From Fratercula arctica (lineage: Eukaryota; Chordata; Aves; Charadriiformes; Alcidae), in assembly GCA_947846985.1 (NCBI GenBank), contig CANTUZ010000003.1:97424704-97488703 (forward strand): a DNA stretch of 64,000 nt, written 5' to 3'. The translations under genes were made by a program, and so were the position numbers. The notes under the pieces were generated by a model. It made no database searches, was not told the DNA's origin, and saw only the letters and a list, made by a program, of their open reading frames with translations. Below, piece after piece: positions 38,128 to 52,290 of this stretch (position 1 is its first letter; each line of letters begins with the position of its first letter).

Positions 38128-38322
38128 ATGAAGGTAGTGAGACACTGGAACAGGTTGCGCAGAGAAGTTGTGGCTGCCCCATCCCTGGAAGTGTTCAAGT
38201 CCAGGCTGGATGGGGCTTTGAGCAGCCTGGTCTAGTGGGAGGTGTCCCTGCCCATGGCAGGGGGGTTGGAACTAGATGATCTTTAAGGTCCCTTCCAACA
38301 CGAACCATTCCATATTTCTATG
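38128..38322 (+). mobile_element. CR1 LINE 3' end, about 195 bp
   Basis: The fragment has the CR1 blocks CACTGGAACAGGTTGCGCAG, CCATCCCTGGAAGTGTTCAA, GGCAGGGGGGTTGGAACTAG and CCCTTCCAACACGAACCATT, ending in ATTTCTATGAT. The last 34 codons of ORF2 are still open from 38131 (KVVRHWNRLRREVVAAPSLE) to a TAG at 38233-38235, and only the 3' UTR follows. The subfamily differs from the 56.7-kb copy in its C-terminal residues. It is heavily 5'-truncated. Confidence 0.93.
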
Positions 38323-41300
38323 ATGTGTTGCTGTAGTGAAGCTGATTCAGCTATGTTTTGCCCCATCTCATTTGTATCTCGTTTGCCTTGCTGCCCCTTG
38401 GGTGAAATATGGACAAAATTAAATTCCCTTTCATATTGATACACAAAACTCCTCAAGTGCAGTTACCATTTATCCTATTTTTTTGTCCCTGTTGAGAGCA
38501 CTTACCAGTTGCTAAGGCTGAAACATGTGACTCCTCTCTTGGGGTCTTACTCTGTAATTCAGACTACAGAGTGCTTATGAAACCTTGCCTTCCTTTCTGT
38601 GCATGCAGCGTAGACTGTCCTCCAGAGAGGTATGAGCCTTGTACTAACTACCATAGGATCGATCCATCTTTATGCTACTCCAGATGCTGAGCTTAACCAG
38701 TCATTTCAACATATGTTTTCACTGAAATCATCATCTTCCTATATTGCTGTCCTGGAATCCTCGTCTTCCACTATGAAAGGTACAAGCTTCTTGTCTTTAT
38801 CTTCAGTACCACTCACCAGCCCTCTCTTTCCTATCATTTCTCATTCCTTAAATTCTCCTGTTCTTCTGACAGTGCCATTTTCAAAACTCCCTTTGCCTAT
38901 TGCTCTTGTATTGCTCTTTATCAGCCACTCTTCATGCATGTCAGTGACTCCTCAGAAGTGACCTTTTCTTCTCCTTGAAACCCTAAAATCTCCATCCATG
39001 GTGGCACTTCTCGTGTCTACGGTGCAGTGTGGAGCTGCTATGAGCATGACGTCATCAGAGGTCCATGGACCTTTGCGTACGTGTAAAATATATGTTGTGG
39101 TGAGTTTAGAGGTCCCAGACTTCGGGGGATCAGGAGAGCAAAGGTGTCCCAGCTCCTCCAGCACTGCCTTGGTGCCTGCACCACAGAGTAAAATCCCTGT
39201 CAGGCTGGCTCTGGCAATGCAGTTAGATCAGATGGGAAGGGGCATTTATGTGGTTAGTACGTTTAATGAAGCGATGGGTACCTGCCCTTACTCACATCAT
39301 CCTCAAGACCTACTGACCCCTTGTTCAATAAGCTTTAGTACTATCACAGGACTTGATAAATCATTTTTGCATCATTACCATGGATGATTCAAGTGATACT
39401 GTATTGCTGCAGTGAATATGGGAGGGAAACAGATAATTGGATAAAATATGTCATTTTAATTGGTGGTTTACATGTGGAAATTCACTTTAAGAAAGAGTGA
39501 TAATTATTTCAGGGTATTTTTTATGTGATTAAATTAGCACTGTTATTCCTTTCTCTGTATCCTGAGTTCACAGCTTTTATGTTTAACTTAATAGCACCAG
39601 TGTAGCCACATAGAGAAATTATGTGGTTTGCCTCCCTTATTAGCACAGGTAGAGTGTTTGTTTCATAAAGAGCAGGAATTTTGTGATCATACCAAAGCTC
39701 ATGTAACGCTTTCGCGGCTCTCTGTGAAAGTTAAAGGCAGAGATGTATTTTGATACAGACTGTGAATGCGTGTGGTAAGTCTGCATTAAATGGGGAGTTG
39801 CAGAAGCGCTGGATAAACGCTCAGCAAGTTTGCATGCTTTAGACTCTCAGGAATCTAGAATAAGAGTTTAAGATGGGAAAGATAATTTGATAATAGGGGC
39901 CACCTGCCTGCCCAGGTAGATTCCACACCCCCAGCATGCTGTTAAACACACATGCAGTTTCCACTTGCCTTCCACTGCTTTTCCAGGTGTTTGTACAGCT
40001 GTGTATTCTGTATAGCAACACTATATTTGAAAAGCAGTGGCATCTCATTCTTCAAGTAAATGATTTTCCTATTTTCCTATTCGACATCATTTTGCACATC
40101 TCAGCATGACAGTTCAATCAACTGGTTTCTCTTTACATGAATGAAAAAATTGCTTTGTTAATATGTCCTTGTGAAGTGGATGAAAGACTGTAGATATTCC
40201 CGGTGAAACAGGAAATGTATTTGAAACACTCTGACTCCAGGTTTGTGTGGTAATCAAGGAAAGTGGTCAATGAAATTTCCAAATTGCTGGCTTATTTTAA
40301 AAATGAAGTGTGTTCTTGAGGCCAAGTTTTCAAATTAAATTGGCTGGAAGACTTTAAATGCTATACTATTAAATGGACTGGAACACTTTTTAATTTAATA
40401 CTTTAATAACTAATTTTTTTATATAAGCTGGCATTAGATCTCTGAAAGTGTGAAAGTGGTTTCAGAGTGTGTGTGTTCTTTGTCTTCCTGCGACAAGAGA
40501 AAACATCCTAGTAGTTATTTTTACATTTCATTGTTGTGGAGGAGAATCTTCTATTGTTTGTGAAACTGAAGGGAGAACAACGTGTGAGTGTGCTGGTGGA
40601 GATGAATGAGGAGCAATATCGTATATGTCTGTGGTGTAAACGTCAGCTGGTGAGATTTTCTTTTTTTTTTTTTAAATGCCCAGTGGTTCAGATTCTTGTT
40701 CCGATTGTCTTGACACCGCACATAAATGAATTAATCTTCTGTATTGTAAGCGTATTAGAGTATGTGGAGAGACATAGCAAGACCTACTGATTTAGCCAAA
40801 CTCAGCATCACAGATCTCTGCCCTCATCCCCTATTTTCAAGCTGTCTTGACTCTGCTTGTGAGTATATTCATGTACGCTGTACACTGCATTAAAGTTTCA
40901 TAGTCTTAGCTTGTACTGAGGAAACGGCAATGTAAACCATGCTGCTTAGAGGCTCCGTGTGTCACATGGAAACATTGCTCCTCTCCTTCCAGTTCTTCAT
41001 GCTCTGCGGCAGTCTGGAGTTAGTACAGTTCCTGCAACCACAGGACTCCAAAGGCTGGCTGAACAGTTTGCAAAGGGAATGCTATTCTGGGTCTTCTTTT
41101 CTTCTCTCGGGACCTTTCCATGGATGTATCCCTCTGCTTTTTCTCCAAGGGAGAATGCAAAAAGCGAAGCAGGACTGGATCAAAGGACAGAAATGCAGAG
41201 AGTCAGTGTAAATCTCCACTGACTTCTGGGGGCTTGGGGAAAATGACTGCAGTTTTTCTTAGTGCAGTGCTGCTTATTGATGTGACCTGAGTTTGCTCTG

Positions 41301-44300
41301 GGTTGATGAAGCAGGCTTTTAGTCTCACAAGCCTTTTGCTGTTTGGTTAGGTGTGTCTTTCCAGTATGGGATTTCTGTTAAAATTTGCTTCAACATTTTA
41401 AAATGTATAAGCTGTCATCTGGCATTGTAGAAACCCGTTTTTAATTTGTATTAATCTCTCACTTAAAAAAAAAAAACCATCTGGTTGAGGTGGTGATGTA
41501 AAATGGTGATACAGCCACAGGTCAAAAGGTGCTATGATATGCCTCACAGCAGTGTGATGTCCACTGAGATGGTGTTTTGGACTACGTGCAGGTTTTACGT
41601 GTCTTTATAGCGGGATGTGACACTTTCACATGGGCCTTCTCTCACATATAAAAGGCAGAAATCAAATAATACTGAAAACTCAATCAAATTGGAAAACAAG
41701 TATTTTCATGATGCTCGCTGCTGTCTATAGAGTTCTGCTTTGTTGGGCTCTTTGTAATAGTGTTAAGCATCTGTCCTGATACAGGGCTTGAGGGAGAGGG
41801 CTGTACAAAAGGAAATGCATGAAAAGGTCACTGAGCTTTAGTATTTTGTTCACAGAAGATCAATACTTACCCAGGAGTGATTTTCTGGTCAGAAAAGAAC
41901 CAGACATGGAGATCTATAGCACTGTGTAGGACATATTTTCCACATGACTTTAGTTAACCTGAATTGGTTAATTACTTATTATTTTTTTAAAAACCTAAAT
42001 AAGAAAGTTGAATGCTGTATCGCCTTTTTTTTTCCCATCTTCAACTGGAACAGGCCTACAGGTAAATGCTATTATTTCATTGTAATTCTCCTCCGTTTGT
42101 TTTAGTTGTTGATTCCTTGTTTTATGCTTCAGCTGTAAACTTTCAGGGGCTGGTACCCTTGTTTGATTTGTGTTTCTAAACTTTGTAGAGCACTGTTTGC
42201 TGGGACTGGAAGACACTAGAAAAATGCTTTTTGAGCTTATTTCATGTGTCATTTCTGATTAGGTGTGAGTTAGCTACTTAGTACAATAACATTACACAAT
42301 GCTGTCTGACTGACTTCCTGTGAACACAAAGTGATTCCTTTGGGTTCCTCTTGATTTTGATGTATGTGTGCACACAAATGGCTATATTTCTTCCATACAG
42401 GTGTGGATATCATTAATTTACATACTTGCAAATCATATCAGAAGTATAGTTCTTGTTCCAGTAGTTGAAGGTATACATAGCGTCTTCTGTGTAGAATGGT
42501 AAACCTGGGCAAACCTGCAGAGCTTTTATGCAGCTGAGTTATCCTCACGTGTTTCAGGTGTAGGCCAGCTGAATTCTTCATCCTGCTTCAAATGTAGATG
42601 GAAAGTAGTGGCAGAAAAAACATCTTAAGTGAGAATTTGATGAGTGCAGTTTCTTTTTGAGCCAGATGGGTGTGCAATTAGCAAATTTTTGAATATTTTG
42701 AGGGCACAAAGCACTTATTTACAGCCTGTTGTGGTTTCATGTTTGCCTGCATTTGTAGGATTGAGGTGCAGTGCATTATAGAGTATCACAAGCCTAAATG
42801 GCAAGCCAGTCACTCTGATGGTTTAGATTTTTTTTTTTTTTTTGGTGTGGTTTTATCTGCATGTGGTCTTTGTTTTGGTTTTTGAGGTGGTCATAGCTCT
42901 GTCAAAGTCAATGGGAGTTTTATGATTGCTCCTTCATCTGCAATTAGGATTAAACTCTCACCTCTAAAAATATCAAGAAGTCTTATTTTGTTTCTAGCAA
43001 ACTATAGTGCTAACAGAGAACAATATTCTGTTTTACACCTTCTCTTTCTGTTTCAGGAAGTATCTCTTGGTATCAGTCTATATCAGTCTGGATTATGAAT
43101 GTTGATGTTACAATCAAATGTATCTAACATTCATGGTGTCATGCATCATCTGATATAGCTGGGAAGCAGCTGGTTGGGAAACTGTGAAGAGTTTAGCCAC
43201 AGCAGCCTAGGTCTTTATAAGACCAGCATGTGAATTCATGCTCACAGGTACAGCTGTTTTACTACAGTTACCCAAAGTAGCTTTAAGAGTGTCCAGAGCT
43301 TAGCAGCAGGAGCTGAGGTCTTCCTGGGGGCCAGGAGGCAAGTGTACTCAAGCCATGCAGGCAGCTTGAGCTCCCCAAACTCCAGAGAAGTCTTCTCCTC
43401 CTGGTTGATTCATGGAGTTCTGCTAGATCTTTATCTTGCATAGAAACTGTGTTTTATTTGTTTGCATATAGAATTGGGTCTTTTGTTTAAGAAACAATAC
43501 ATGAACAACTGGTGTGTGTGCAGCTGGAGGGGAAGGTGCAGCTAATATTACGATTTTATTGTTGACTCTATATATGAGCCCTGATAAGCCCATCTAATCA
43601 ATTAACAGGTTGTTTTGGGGTTATGAGTCTAAATGTTGCATTTCATTTTACAGCAGGGTAGCAACGTATCTTCCAGAGCACTGTGTTTTGCAAAGCCTTT
43701 TACAAGAGCCGATGGCAAAGCAAATAGAACAGTTTATGTGTCACTAAAGACTTTATTTTGCAAGCCTTTTAATTTCATGGCAAGTATATTGCTAACGTAT
43801 CAAAGCAATTAAGTTCAGATTTTATGATCTGTTCTATCCATTTTAATAAATAGACATATTAATCAAACATCATCCTGGTTTGTAGTTAAGAAGAATTGCA
43901 GAGTTTCAAAGGTAAATATTGTTCCAGATCACATTTAAACTTCTGTAATATTTTAAGTCTTCTCTCCATGAATTAATCTGTAACGTTGTTTCGCTGCTTC
44001 ACTTGCAAGGCTGGGAAGCTGCTGAAGAGGGTCACTGGAACTGCGTGAACAAACATGCATTAAGTAAAGCACAGATGAAAGAGTGGTATCTTTGGATTCT
44101 GCTTGCAGCTGCTGCAGTCAAGACAACTTCATTGGGAAGACCACTTAAGGGATGACTGAATGTAATGCAAATTAAAATGCTGAAGTTTCCCAGTTTATTT
44201 TCAGTCTTTTTCATTTTTAGTATGTGCTTTCCTGCAGCTTTTATAAAATTGAGCACTTCCCAGTCTTTGGTGCATTTATGTCTGTCGTCAAATTTAGTTC

Positions 44301-45575
44301 ACATTCTGCCTACGAATTACATTGCTTATCTCTTTAAAGAATACTTTTTTTCAGAAAACATCTGCATTTTTATAGCTAAATGCATACCCACAAAAATGAT
44401 TTGGCAAGTAAAATTTGCAATGCTATTTTGTGAAAGAGAAATAAAAATATTCTCTTTGAAAAATATATCAGAGATCCCAAGCGTTGATTGTTTTTATGTC
44501 ATGAAGGCTGAACCCTAATGACGTAGAAGCCAATGGGGGCTTTATTTAGTAAAGGTTAGCTGTTAACTTCAGTGAGGTCTGAGTTTGGTCTTATTTGACT
44601 GTGATTCCAGGAAAAACACGTGATTTCTACTTCATCTTCAGCTCTTGATGTATGTAGTCTACAGTTTAATAAAAGTAGAGCATGAAGGGGCATCAGATCT
44701 TAGAATAAATGGGGAAAACTTTTATTCTAATTCATCTTTATAATCAGACCAACTGTATATGTGACATTTCACCCTAGTGTGTAAGAAATTTAATTGTTTT
44801 CCAGAGGAAAGGAAACTGGAGAGAGACATAAATTCTTCACAGAATAATTAGAGCAACCAGGAAAATTAAGAGAAGACCTCAACTGAGGTTCATGTTTCAC
44901 TGCTATTTAAATTAACAATGCACAGCTCAGGATAGGAGTAAATTTGAATTGCTTCCATAACTATGTGCATACATGATCTGACGTGACATATAAAATGAAG
45001 CTTTCTAAGAGTTGATGGCTTGCGTGATAGGGTTATGCAGAAGAGGAGCTACTCTCCTCTCACTTGAAAGACCCTTGCCGTGTCAATGCAGACCTCATCA
45101 CAGGTAGCAGTAATTGTGTGGGATACGTTTTCTGGAAAAATGCAGGTCAGATGATGCAAATTGCTGAATATTTCTATTTGTGAGTGTAGCAGTTGATTGT
45201 GAGACATGTTGGGGAAGCACAGAGTCTTGCCTCACCAGTGTCCTTTTCTGACGGCAGCTGGTAGTGGATGCCTTGGACCTAGTGGTACTTTTCCCATCCT
45301 TGTGTCGTTTGTGGCCAAAAATACTGCAAACAGTGATGAGAACACCAGCACATAATACAAGCTTTTCTTAGAGGGTTTAAACATAAATAATAAATATTTT
45401 GTGTGTGAGCACTTTCCCTTAGATTTTTCTGGTTCTTGTTGGATATTTTTCTTGCATAACCTAACTTCCTCTGTGGCACTGCATCAGCTCCAGATTTCAG
45501 ATGTTTGTGAGTAACATAGTGAGAAAGAAGCACTTTGTGCCTTACCTTTCTCTCTGAAAAGCTACATTTGTATAT

Positions 45576-45637
45576 ATGCAATGGTAGCATCATTCATGGT
45601 GGCATGATGCAATGGTAGCATCATACGCATGCGTATG
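45576..45637. repeat. 31-bp-period direct repeat ending in a 16-bp perfect palindrome
   Basis: ATGCAATGGTAGCATCAT occurs at 45576-45593 and again at 45607-45624. Overlapping the second copy is CATACGCATGCGTATG (45622-45637), a perfect 16-bp palindrome of alternating purine and pyrimidine type. GCATCAT and ATGATGC also face each other between the copies. This combination can form hairpins or Z-type DNA. Confidence 0.85.
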
Positions 45638-46061
45638 CGTGGAACATGTCAGTGGTAGTTGAAACTTCACATCCGTGAGCCAGGTTGGAATTGATGCTTG
45701 TCATGAAGGAGGAAGTGATAGCAATAAGCAGTAAGTGGGAAAGAGAAATGAAGGAATTTTACCTGAATGAAATAAGACTTTAAAAAAGAGGTTTAGGTTT
45801 TCATCATTTTTAAGAAGTGAACCTCAGTTAGGCAGTGCATTTCAAGAGTTTGTGCCTTCCTTAGGAATGCCTAAGAATAGTCATTTGTGCGTGCATTTCT
45901 TAAATAGTAGGAGATATCCTTTGTGTAAGAATCCTTGTCTATCGTGCTGCTTCTTGATTTTTTTGGCAGTTCTTCAGGGTGAAACCCCAACATTATGTCT
46001 ATCTTGAATTTCCTTATCCAGATTTCACTATCTAGTCTCATAAACTGTATGTGTATGTGTG

Positions 46062-46078
46062 TATATATATATATATAT
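46062..46078. repeat. (TA)n microsatellite
   Basis: Eight and a half TA units follow a short TATGTGTATGTGTG lead. Confidence 0.9.
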
Positions 46079-47333
46079 TTATTTCTTCCTTCTCACATGT
46101 GGACCAAGTCTCTCCTTTGCTCCATGCTGTTACTATATATCTTCCTCTGTACTGTCTAAACTGTATACCTTACCAGTCTGTCTCCAGTTATCTTCCTATT
46201 TTGTATTTGGCTGACAAGGCCTCCATTCAGTCTTTCTAAAAAAAGAAGTAATGCGATGCTGTCTCCAAGGCAAGCTCCTGCAAACTGCTAGCACTATTCC
46301 CCAAGCTGTCCTGATGTCAACACCAACAGGGACATAAACAAGAAATGTTACAAGTTCAGATTTCATAAATCCAAGGAGAAGCTGATCAAATTTAAAAAAA
46401 GACAGAGGTGGTAAAATATAAAGTGTTGCTTTTAAGCTTGACAAATGTCTCCTGCTCTTCATGAACAGCTGATTTAAGACTAGCACCATTATATTTTAAA
46501 ATGCATGAAGTATTCTTTTGAAATCTAAAACATAAAGCACTATCTGTAGTAAAATATGCTGTGTTAGAGGAAGCAAATACCTAAGGAAAAAGCTGGGTTG
46601 TCAGGTTAGCTTTCTCTGAGAAAAATGTCATATTTAGCCAGGACGTTTGGGGGTGAAGGTAACAAGAACTTAGTAGATATCCTCTAGCCAAGAGACTAAT
46701 CTTTAATGACAAACACTAAATGTATATTGCCGTTGTAGTTCTGAGTGACTAAATTAAGTATTTCAGAGACGTCTGGGTTTGGTGTGGGTTTTTTGGGTTT
46801 TGGGTTTTTTTTTGTATTTTTGTTCAGATTTTTTTCGTTACAGTTAGAAACTGTTGAAAATAACTTGGGAGTTCTCTGTTTTCCTGTAGTTCTTCTCATA
46901 CAGTAAATATTGACCCCATAAAAGCAGGTGCTGGAACTGTAAGGCTTGCAGACTCAAAGTTTATCTTGACTATTGTAGTGGGGTTGAGTATGCAGAAATC
47001 CCCATATGAGGCCTCCAAGTTTATTTTTTCGCAATTCTTTTAGCATTTCTACAAGACCTCACCATAGCTGTCATCTTGTTAGAAACACGGATGCTAATTC
47101 AGTCTTGATATTTTTATAGCAGGAAGAATATATATTTTTTTTTATTATTGTCAGAAGTCATTGCCATAGGCTTTTATATGCTGAGTTCTTAATGAAAATT
47201 TGATGCAATAGGATACAGTTCATAGCATAGGTCTGTACTCATACACTTTACTGTATAATAGTGTTTTATTCATTTCTAAGTTATCTAATTTAGGATACTG
47301 TACAGGATCAAGGATAACCCCAGTTCTTGCTCA

Positions 47334-47399
47334 TTGCAGGGGGGTTGGACTAGATGACCTTTAAAGATCCCTTCCAACACAGACTATTCTATGATTCTT
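47334..47399 (+). mobile_element. CR1 LINE 3' tail, about 65 bp
   Basis: GGGGTTGGACTAGATGACCT, then CCCTTCCAACACAGACTATT and CTATGATTCTT, is the terminal 3' UTR and tail of CR1. This is an extreme 5' truncation with no coding sequence left. Confidence 0.9.
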
Positions 47400-50300
47400 T
47401 GTAACAGAGGTAACTTTCACTGAATCATTGTTTCAGGTAGTCACATTTCATATACAAGATCTACAGGTAGGCGTAGTTTAAACCCAACTATAATTAAGAA
47501 TACCCAGTAATGATGTAAAAGCTGGTAGATTTACCTGTTAGTAAGGTTATTCAGTCCTTCTCTATGGAAAATCCTGTAGTTTTAACTTTCCAAACTAGAC
47601 TTGTTTGAACTGAGATTTTACATTCCTAGAGACTGTTTCAGATTGTGATAGGTTTGTTGAATGTCCCCTGGCGCTTAATTAATGAGCGAGAATGAATAAT
47701 TGGTACAAATGTGGAAGACTTGTGAGAAGTTAAAGTCAAATTTGCGGGAGCAGAGCACAAGGCCTAGGTAAGGCGTTTCAAGCACTGACTGGAGAACTGG
47801 ATTTGTTGCCTATTTCTTATATAGCTTTGTGATTCTGGGTGAGTGTCATAAATCCCAAGAGATCATACTTTAATTATGCTCTGTTTCCTGAGTGGGACGT
47901 TTGAGATACTGGCATCTAGTTTGCAGAAGGAATATTAGGAACACTAGAGGAAAACCTATGGTGAAATAAATTTTGTCTTCAGATCTTGAAAAACGGTGAA
48001 TGAATAGGTTTGGTCCTCCGTATTCAACAATGGCATGAAATACGTTGTTGAATAACTATTCCTTAAATGAGTAGCATCCCTTCTATGCAGTAGACAGTAG
48101 TCTCATAAAAAATAATAAATGATTTTTTAATTAAATATCATAACATGTATTCCCAAGAACATTGTATTAAAGTTTCACAGCCAGTTTTAATTCCAGTTTT
48201 AACTCCACTTTTGAGCGCTTAAATTTTCAACCTTAATAATATTCTTTTAACACAGCTTTTTGAGTTTAATATAAATAGGTATTGTAAATAGAAACAATAT
48301 GAGAAAAAAAACCTATGAAGTGCATTTATACATGAGTAAGGAATAACGCCTATCAGGCATTTGTAAATACCTGGACAAATGTGGAAAAACCTGTTGCCTA
48401 TCTAGCCATTCAGGTAGGCAAACAAATATCAGCAGAGAAGCAAATGTAACAGCAATGCATAAAGCTGCCTAAGAAATGGAGATTTTTTGCAAGTCTGTCA
48501 CGAGGTGATGGAAATCCAAACTTTGGTATTTTCACAATTACAATGAAAAAAAGCAGCACAGAAATTTGCAGCTTGTCTGGAGAACTGAGGAGTTTTGTAC
48601 TCTTGCGCTCTTCTTGCCTTTCCTGCCATCAGCGTGGAGACAAGCGCACCATTCTCCTTGTTCTCCTTGTTCAAACCGGTGGTGTCTGGTGTGGTTGCTC
48701 AGAGATGGTTTCAGGTTGCCTTCAGGCAGAGGACCACTCAGCATCCTTCCCAGGAGAGCATTCAAGGGATGTCAATGCCACTTGTTGCCTTTGGTATAGT
48801 TCTGTTAGGAAACCCATCCTCTTGAGAAATGGGTCTAGTTCTCAGGCACTACAGTCCATGCAAGCCACAGGGATTCGTGGAAGGCGGCATTGGTGTTGGG
48901 AGGATTTGGCCCCTGAATTTGTCCTTGGGATTGAGGAATTACAAGAACACACAGTGAGATTACTTTAGTTGCAGCAACTGATTTTTAAGTCCGAATTTTC
49001 TAATCTGGAGCCTCTTCAGATGCTGCTGTATGGTAGTGTAGGTTCGTAAAGTAGGTGTCAATCTATTAAAGACTGAGAACATCGTGTTGTGGTACTTTCC
49101 AGGCATTTCATGTCTGATATATCAGAATAATGTCTGTAATATATGTGTCTGCAGTAACAGGTAAAAGCAAGTTGATTAATTAACCATTGAGGGTTTATTG
49201 TGATGATGACAGAGCAGATGATTTAGGAAGATGTGCTTTCTTTCTGCAGCTCCTGCCTCACCTGTATTCTTAAATTACCTTGGTTTAAACAGCACTGCTG
49301 CTGCTCGTTTCGTGGTGATGCTCTTTCCTTGCTACTCACTGCTGGTAGAGGGAAAAAAAAATAGACTTCCTGGTTTGAAAAGCTCAACGTTTGTGCTCAA
49401 ATGTGTATTGATGCACCTAAAAGTTCAAAACAAACAAACATAGATGCGTAATTTACTTCTTACTGTGAGTTAAATACAGCAGGCTCACAGTTTTGCTTGC
49501 TGGGACAGCAGATGGGCTGTTTGCTCCTGTTTTTTTTTAAAAAGGGGAGTTGCTACTTTCTGACAGCTTAGAGAAGCCCTGGTCACTCCTTGGCTCTCCG
49601 TTCCCTGAAAAGAAAAGAAACTCCGAAGTTTTGAAGGGAAGAATGAGCCAGTTTGCTGAAGGTGAAAAGGACCAAAGCGCAAAGCTGGTGGAAGTAATGT
49701 GCTGCATGGGTCAGTAACGCGTGCTGCCGGGCTGGCAGGGCTGCCTTCGGGAGAGGGCAGAGCTCACCCGGGGGAAAACTCTCAAGAGACTTTCAGGTTT
49801 CCTTCCTTAGTTTGGTGCATTTTTCCTTGTCTGTCTTCTAGTTACTTCATTTGGGGGCTTGATTTGGTATGTTCTGCTCTGAGCCGGAGTACACTGAGTA
49901 CTGTTGCACTGTGTTTTCCTCCTTATGTGCATTTGCTTTCTGGAAGTATTTGGTTTTTTGATTAAAAGTCACAGTTGTGGTGTTTTAGGTTTGGTGGGTT
50001 TTTGTTTGTTTGTTTGTTTTCTTTTTTGTGGTGGTTTTCACAACATGACAGGTGACAGCTTTTCTCCTTGTTATGCATTTGTGTATGTCAGGTGCAGAGG
50101 TTTTCTACGAGTGTATGTGTAATATATACATATATAAAAGGAATAGGGGTAGTAAGCATCACTTCTTTTATTTATGTTGGCATTTTAATTGAAAATAGAG
50201 TTGAAATTGATAGTCACTGCCTGGTCTAACAAGACACAAGGAAGTGAAATTTTTTTAAAACTTTTTTTTTAGTGTCACCACGGTAACATTTCCTGAAGTG

Positions 50301-52261
50301 TGAACTTTTGTGGTAGTTAGTCAAAAGCAGCTGAGCTTACCTTATGAAAAAAACCACGTTGTACACTTGTAGGCTGAAATATTAAATTCTCAGTTTTGGA
50401 AACTTGTGTTCCTTTTAAAACAGCTACCCATAATGGAACAATTACAAGTGAAAGTATTTCTGGATTTTTTTTATTTCTGAGATTTTCTGTTCTCTACATC
50501 TACCAAACCAGAGTTACTACCTTATTAGGATAAATAATTGGTGTCAGAAATGCTGTCTCAATAGATGAAGGCTGTAAGGAAATGTGTATACAGCAAAAAA
50601 TTTTCTTAATCTGCCAGATTTTTTTTTTCTCCAATAGCACTGCTTTGCTCTTTAGTTTGTGTCTTACTCCTCTTTTTTGGGTCCTCAACTAGCATAAGAG
50701 AGTGTGGAGCCGGGAAAAAGCATATGCCAGAAGCTTGGAAGATCTTGAAGGGTACGGAGAAGGCATTTAGGGAACAGCTGCTATTCTGTGGAGAGCTGAA
50801 TGTAGACATATACTACACATAGTACTTGAAGAACTCATTGCCACAGTGAACTGTGGCTGCAAAAGCTATAGGTGTGTTAAAAAAAGGATTGAAAAAAATA
50901 ACAGGAAAAAAAAATACGTCTATGACTCTTAAATGCAAAGATATGTATAAGCATGTAGAAAGTCTGTGAGTCATATAAGGGAGGAGTATACAAAGGCTTC
51001 ACAGGCTTTTGCTTGTCTTGTTTTTGCATTTGTTCCTGAATACTCCCTTCTCACTACTGTTCGGAACAGCATACGGTGCCCAGTTTGGCCCAGGATGGAC
51101 TCTTGTAGGATCTCATGCCGTTTTGAAGACCTCAGTATCACACCAGAGGCTTGAAAGTCCAGGAATATGGACTTTCTGTGATATTTTTTTTTTTTTTTTT
51201 TTATTATGTTACCGTTGACCAATCTGAAAACAATATTATTTAATGTAAAATACAGGATCTGATTCAATCTTCTAGTGATGGTGGTAGCTGCAGGAGGGGT
51301 CTTGTTTTGCTACCTGAGCTCATTGCTCATTCTCAGCCACACTGCAAATAGCCTGAGTCAATGAAACAGCTGCAACTTTGTTGTACAGGGTCTTAAGGGA
51401 TCTTGCTATTTCAAGCTTGCACAGATGGTCCTGGGCCTAATGCACCACGACTCCTGCTGCGGGGAGCTCGGGGGACTGTGAACAGGGTCTGTAGCAGTTC
51501 TACTGTCTAGTGACCATACATAGGTTTGTGGAGATGACTCGGGCGCTGGAGTGATGGTCAGTGTTTCTCTAACAGGGCTCTGTAGAATACATATGGATGG
51601 GAAGTATATACAAGTGGGGTGCTTTCCTACCCCGAGTCTATTTCTGTTTCTTCTCAATATTTTGTGGGTGGTTACTGATGCTAACTGCCGCGCCAGGGAG
51701 CAAACTGCCGGGACCCATATCTGGGTTAGTGGACATCCCTGTTTATGTTAGAGGATTAAAAGACAGAGAGTGCTTTCTCTGATTATTGAAGCTGTAGCTG
51801 ATCCTTGTGTGGTGGAACACTGGTGATACTGCAGTCAAAAAGCATAGTCATTAAAAAAGCTGGCTTTGATATAGTAAGAGATTTTCTATTGGTAAACACT
51901 TTAATAATTAATTGGATTTTAGAGGCTATAAGTAGTATTTATAGCTCATAAAAGTTTGCCTTGATCTTTTTAGTACATTTTAGGGAACGGTTGACTTCTA
52001 AGAAGTTATATTTTTGTTAGTAGTGTTGCTATTGTGCCAGCGGGGCTGTCACCCTGGAGGAACTCACCTGGAACTTGTGCTCAGGAAACTTACATGTGAC
52101 ATGCTGTGGTGTACTGCAAAAACACTTGCATGCTATTATTTTAATGAGACGTTTTAGAGCCTTTACAGGCTATTCTGTTTTTAAACTTTATTAGAATGCT
52201 AATTTTATAAATATATCCATAAAAAAAAAAAAAATCTTTTGCATCATTTGTAGGCTGTTAA
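47400..52261 (+). other. Intronic DNA leading to the DST CH1 exon
   Basis: No other exon is recognised. The 141-codon frame at 48543-48968 overlaps several other open frames on both strands and has no family signature. The segment 49690-49790 is locally GC-richer with several CpGs but lacks promoter features I could support. Confidence 0.6.
51184..51202. repeat. Poly(T) tract, 19 nt
   Basis: An uninterrupted T run about 1.1 kb before the DST CH1 exon. Confidence 0.93.
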
Positions 52262-52290
52262 ACCCTTTTATTTTTCCTTTTTACCTCCAG
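52262..52290 (+). promoter_or_regulatory. 3' splice site of the DST CH1 exon
   Basis: A polypyrimidine run (TTTTATTTTTCC, TTTTTACCTC) ends in CCAG directly before the coding exon. It is one of the best acceptors in the window and fixes the exon start at 52291. Confidence 0.9.

Larger units (their letters stand above)
38323..47333 (+). other. Intronic DNA
   Basis: Unique-looking A+T-rich DNA. Two overlapping frames at 40939-41222 follow a good acceptor (CTCCTCTCCTTCCAG, ending 40992), but their only nearby donor (GTAAAT near 41209) is weak. The segment 43680-43870 is free of simple repeats and rich in TAAT-type motifs. Confidence 0.55.

Noticed and set aside
48543..48968. A 141-codon frame, among the longest in the window
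   Set aside because: Two other plus frames and one minus frame are also open here, the reading has no known motif, no splice or promoter context supports it, and chance frames of this size are expected in 64 kb.
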